Below, in pieces: positions 47,024-47,188 of a stretch of 47,188 nucleotides of DNA. Every line of letters starts with the position of its first letter. The first letter of the stretch is position 1. The translations under genes were made by a program, and so were the position numbers. Source of the DNA: Desulfuromonas sp. (GTDB lineage: Bacteria > Desulfobacterota > Desulfuromonadia > Desulfuromonadales > BM501). Below the pieces are notes generated by a model, which did no database searches, was not told where the DNA came from, and was given only the letters and a program-made list of their open reading frames with translations. Location of the stretch: positions 1 through 47,188 of the forward strand of contig NZ_PKUB01000004.1 in NCBI RefSeq assembly GCF_002868845.1. Direction: 5' to 3'.

Positions 47024-47089
47024 GAGCGCAGCGCCGAATCGCCCATGACAATGCCGCCGCATTCCGCACGCCTCGCGGGAACGAAAAAA

Positions 47090-47113
47090 GGCCCGGGGAA
47101 AAATCCCCGGGCC
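47090..47113 (-). terminator. Terminator of the gene at the right edge
   Basis: GGCCCGGGGA pairs with TCCCCGGGCC around an AAAA loop. On the minus strand it is followed by TTTTTT. It lies 38 nt beyond the stop of the partial minus-strand gene. Confidence 0.93.
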
Positions 47114-47150
47114 TGATGTCATAACAATTGATTCGACTGTTGGGTCGTGA

Positions 47151-47188
47151 TTACGGCAGGGTAACTTCAACCGTAGCAGTCTTCTTCA
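47151..47188 (-). CDS. C-terminal end of a gene running off the window
   Basis: On the minus strand the last 38 nt read KKTATVEVTLP followed by TAA (47151-47153). The intrinsic terminator behind it supports a real gene end. Eleven residues are too few to assign a family. Confidence 0.6.
   Translation of the reverse strand, partial: KKTATVEVTLP

Larger units (their letters stand above)
46469..47089. other. 621-nt gene-free region with inverted repeats
   Basis: No frame here resembles a protein: open frames on both strands are low-complexity Arg/Pro/Ser-rich translations without a ribosome binding site. The left part (46469-46780) is GC-rich with long C-tracts. The right part has a two-level hairpin (46787-46854) and a long inverted repeat (46955-47023), the kind of sequence found in dispersed intergenic repeats. 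Confidence 0.55.

Noticed and set aside
46583-47170. Minus-strand open frame of about 195 codons in the right-hand gene-free region
   Set aside because: It crosses a strong terminator and an inverted repeat, has no ribosome binding site and gives an Arg/Ser/Pro-rich sequence typical of translated repeats.

Overview
The window is GC-rich, densely packed, single-chromosome-style DNA from a free-living Gram-negative bacterium. The gene set points to the Desulfuromonadales/Geobacter branch of the former Deltaproteobacteria. It includes a succinyl-CoA:acetate CoA-transferase-type enzyme of the kind these acetate oxidisers use, a seven-haem periplasmic c-type cytochrome, a DUF6178 protein, rpoH behind a CIRCE element, a GlrK/QseG/GlrR sigma-54 system, FliA-type chemotaxis control and a large Cache-PAS-GGDEF-EAL protein. 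No phage, insertion sequence, CRISPR array, rRNA or tRNA was found. The assignment rests on protein resemblance judged by eye.

Layout. 1-2471: CoA-transferase gene on the minus strand with a long regulatory upstream region (consensus sigma-70 promoter, a TGTATACA palindrome near +1, two copies of a 17-bp inverted repeat). 2472-4320: bamD and rpoH on the minus strand, rpoH with CIRCE over its promoter. 4372-6178: crcB, a DUF190 gene, a TerB-like gene and an MnmM/YtqB-like methyltransferase broken by one in-frame TAG. 6266-7450: OmpA-family porin with calcium-binding repeats. 7576-13006: a five-gene minus-strand operon encoding a LolA-like periplasmic protein, two FtsX/MacB-type permeases, a LolD-type ATPase and an outer-membrane barrel, with two heptanucleotide tandem arrays inside it. 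13249-17760: the c-di-GMP turnover protein. 18070-21600: a DUF6178 gene convergent with a chemoreceptor gene that has a sigma-28-like promoter. 21830-24984: two divergent radical-SAM genes.

25038-29996: glrK, a QseG-like lipoprotein gene and glrR. They are followed by two TGTC-N10-GACA-type sites, a perfect -24/-12 sigma-54 promoter and a small secreted-protein gene that is the obvious target, then an SH3-domain membrane protein that seems to start at ATT. 30109-34877: a flavin oxidoreductase gene converges on a minus-strand run of M23 peptidase, MshEN-domain protein, small lipoprotein and AcpH. 35190-41145: M20 peptidase, aminotransferase, HrpB helicase and the cytochrome. 41180-46392: a PreP-like M16 peptidase gene divergent from an outer-membrane protein gene and a HAF-repeat lipoprotein gene. 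46469-47150: a gene-free stretch with structured inverted repeats, ending at the terminator of a minus-strand gene that runs off the window.

The most interesting points are the self-contained GlrKR regulatory unit with its local sigma-54 target and an altered GAFTGA loop (GSFSGA), the LolA/permease/ATPase/barrel operon that looks like a dedicated envelope lipid or lipoprotein exporter, and the repeated operator-like sites upstream of the CoA-transferase.
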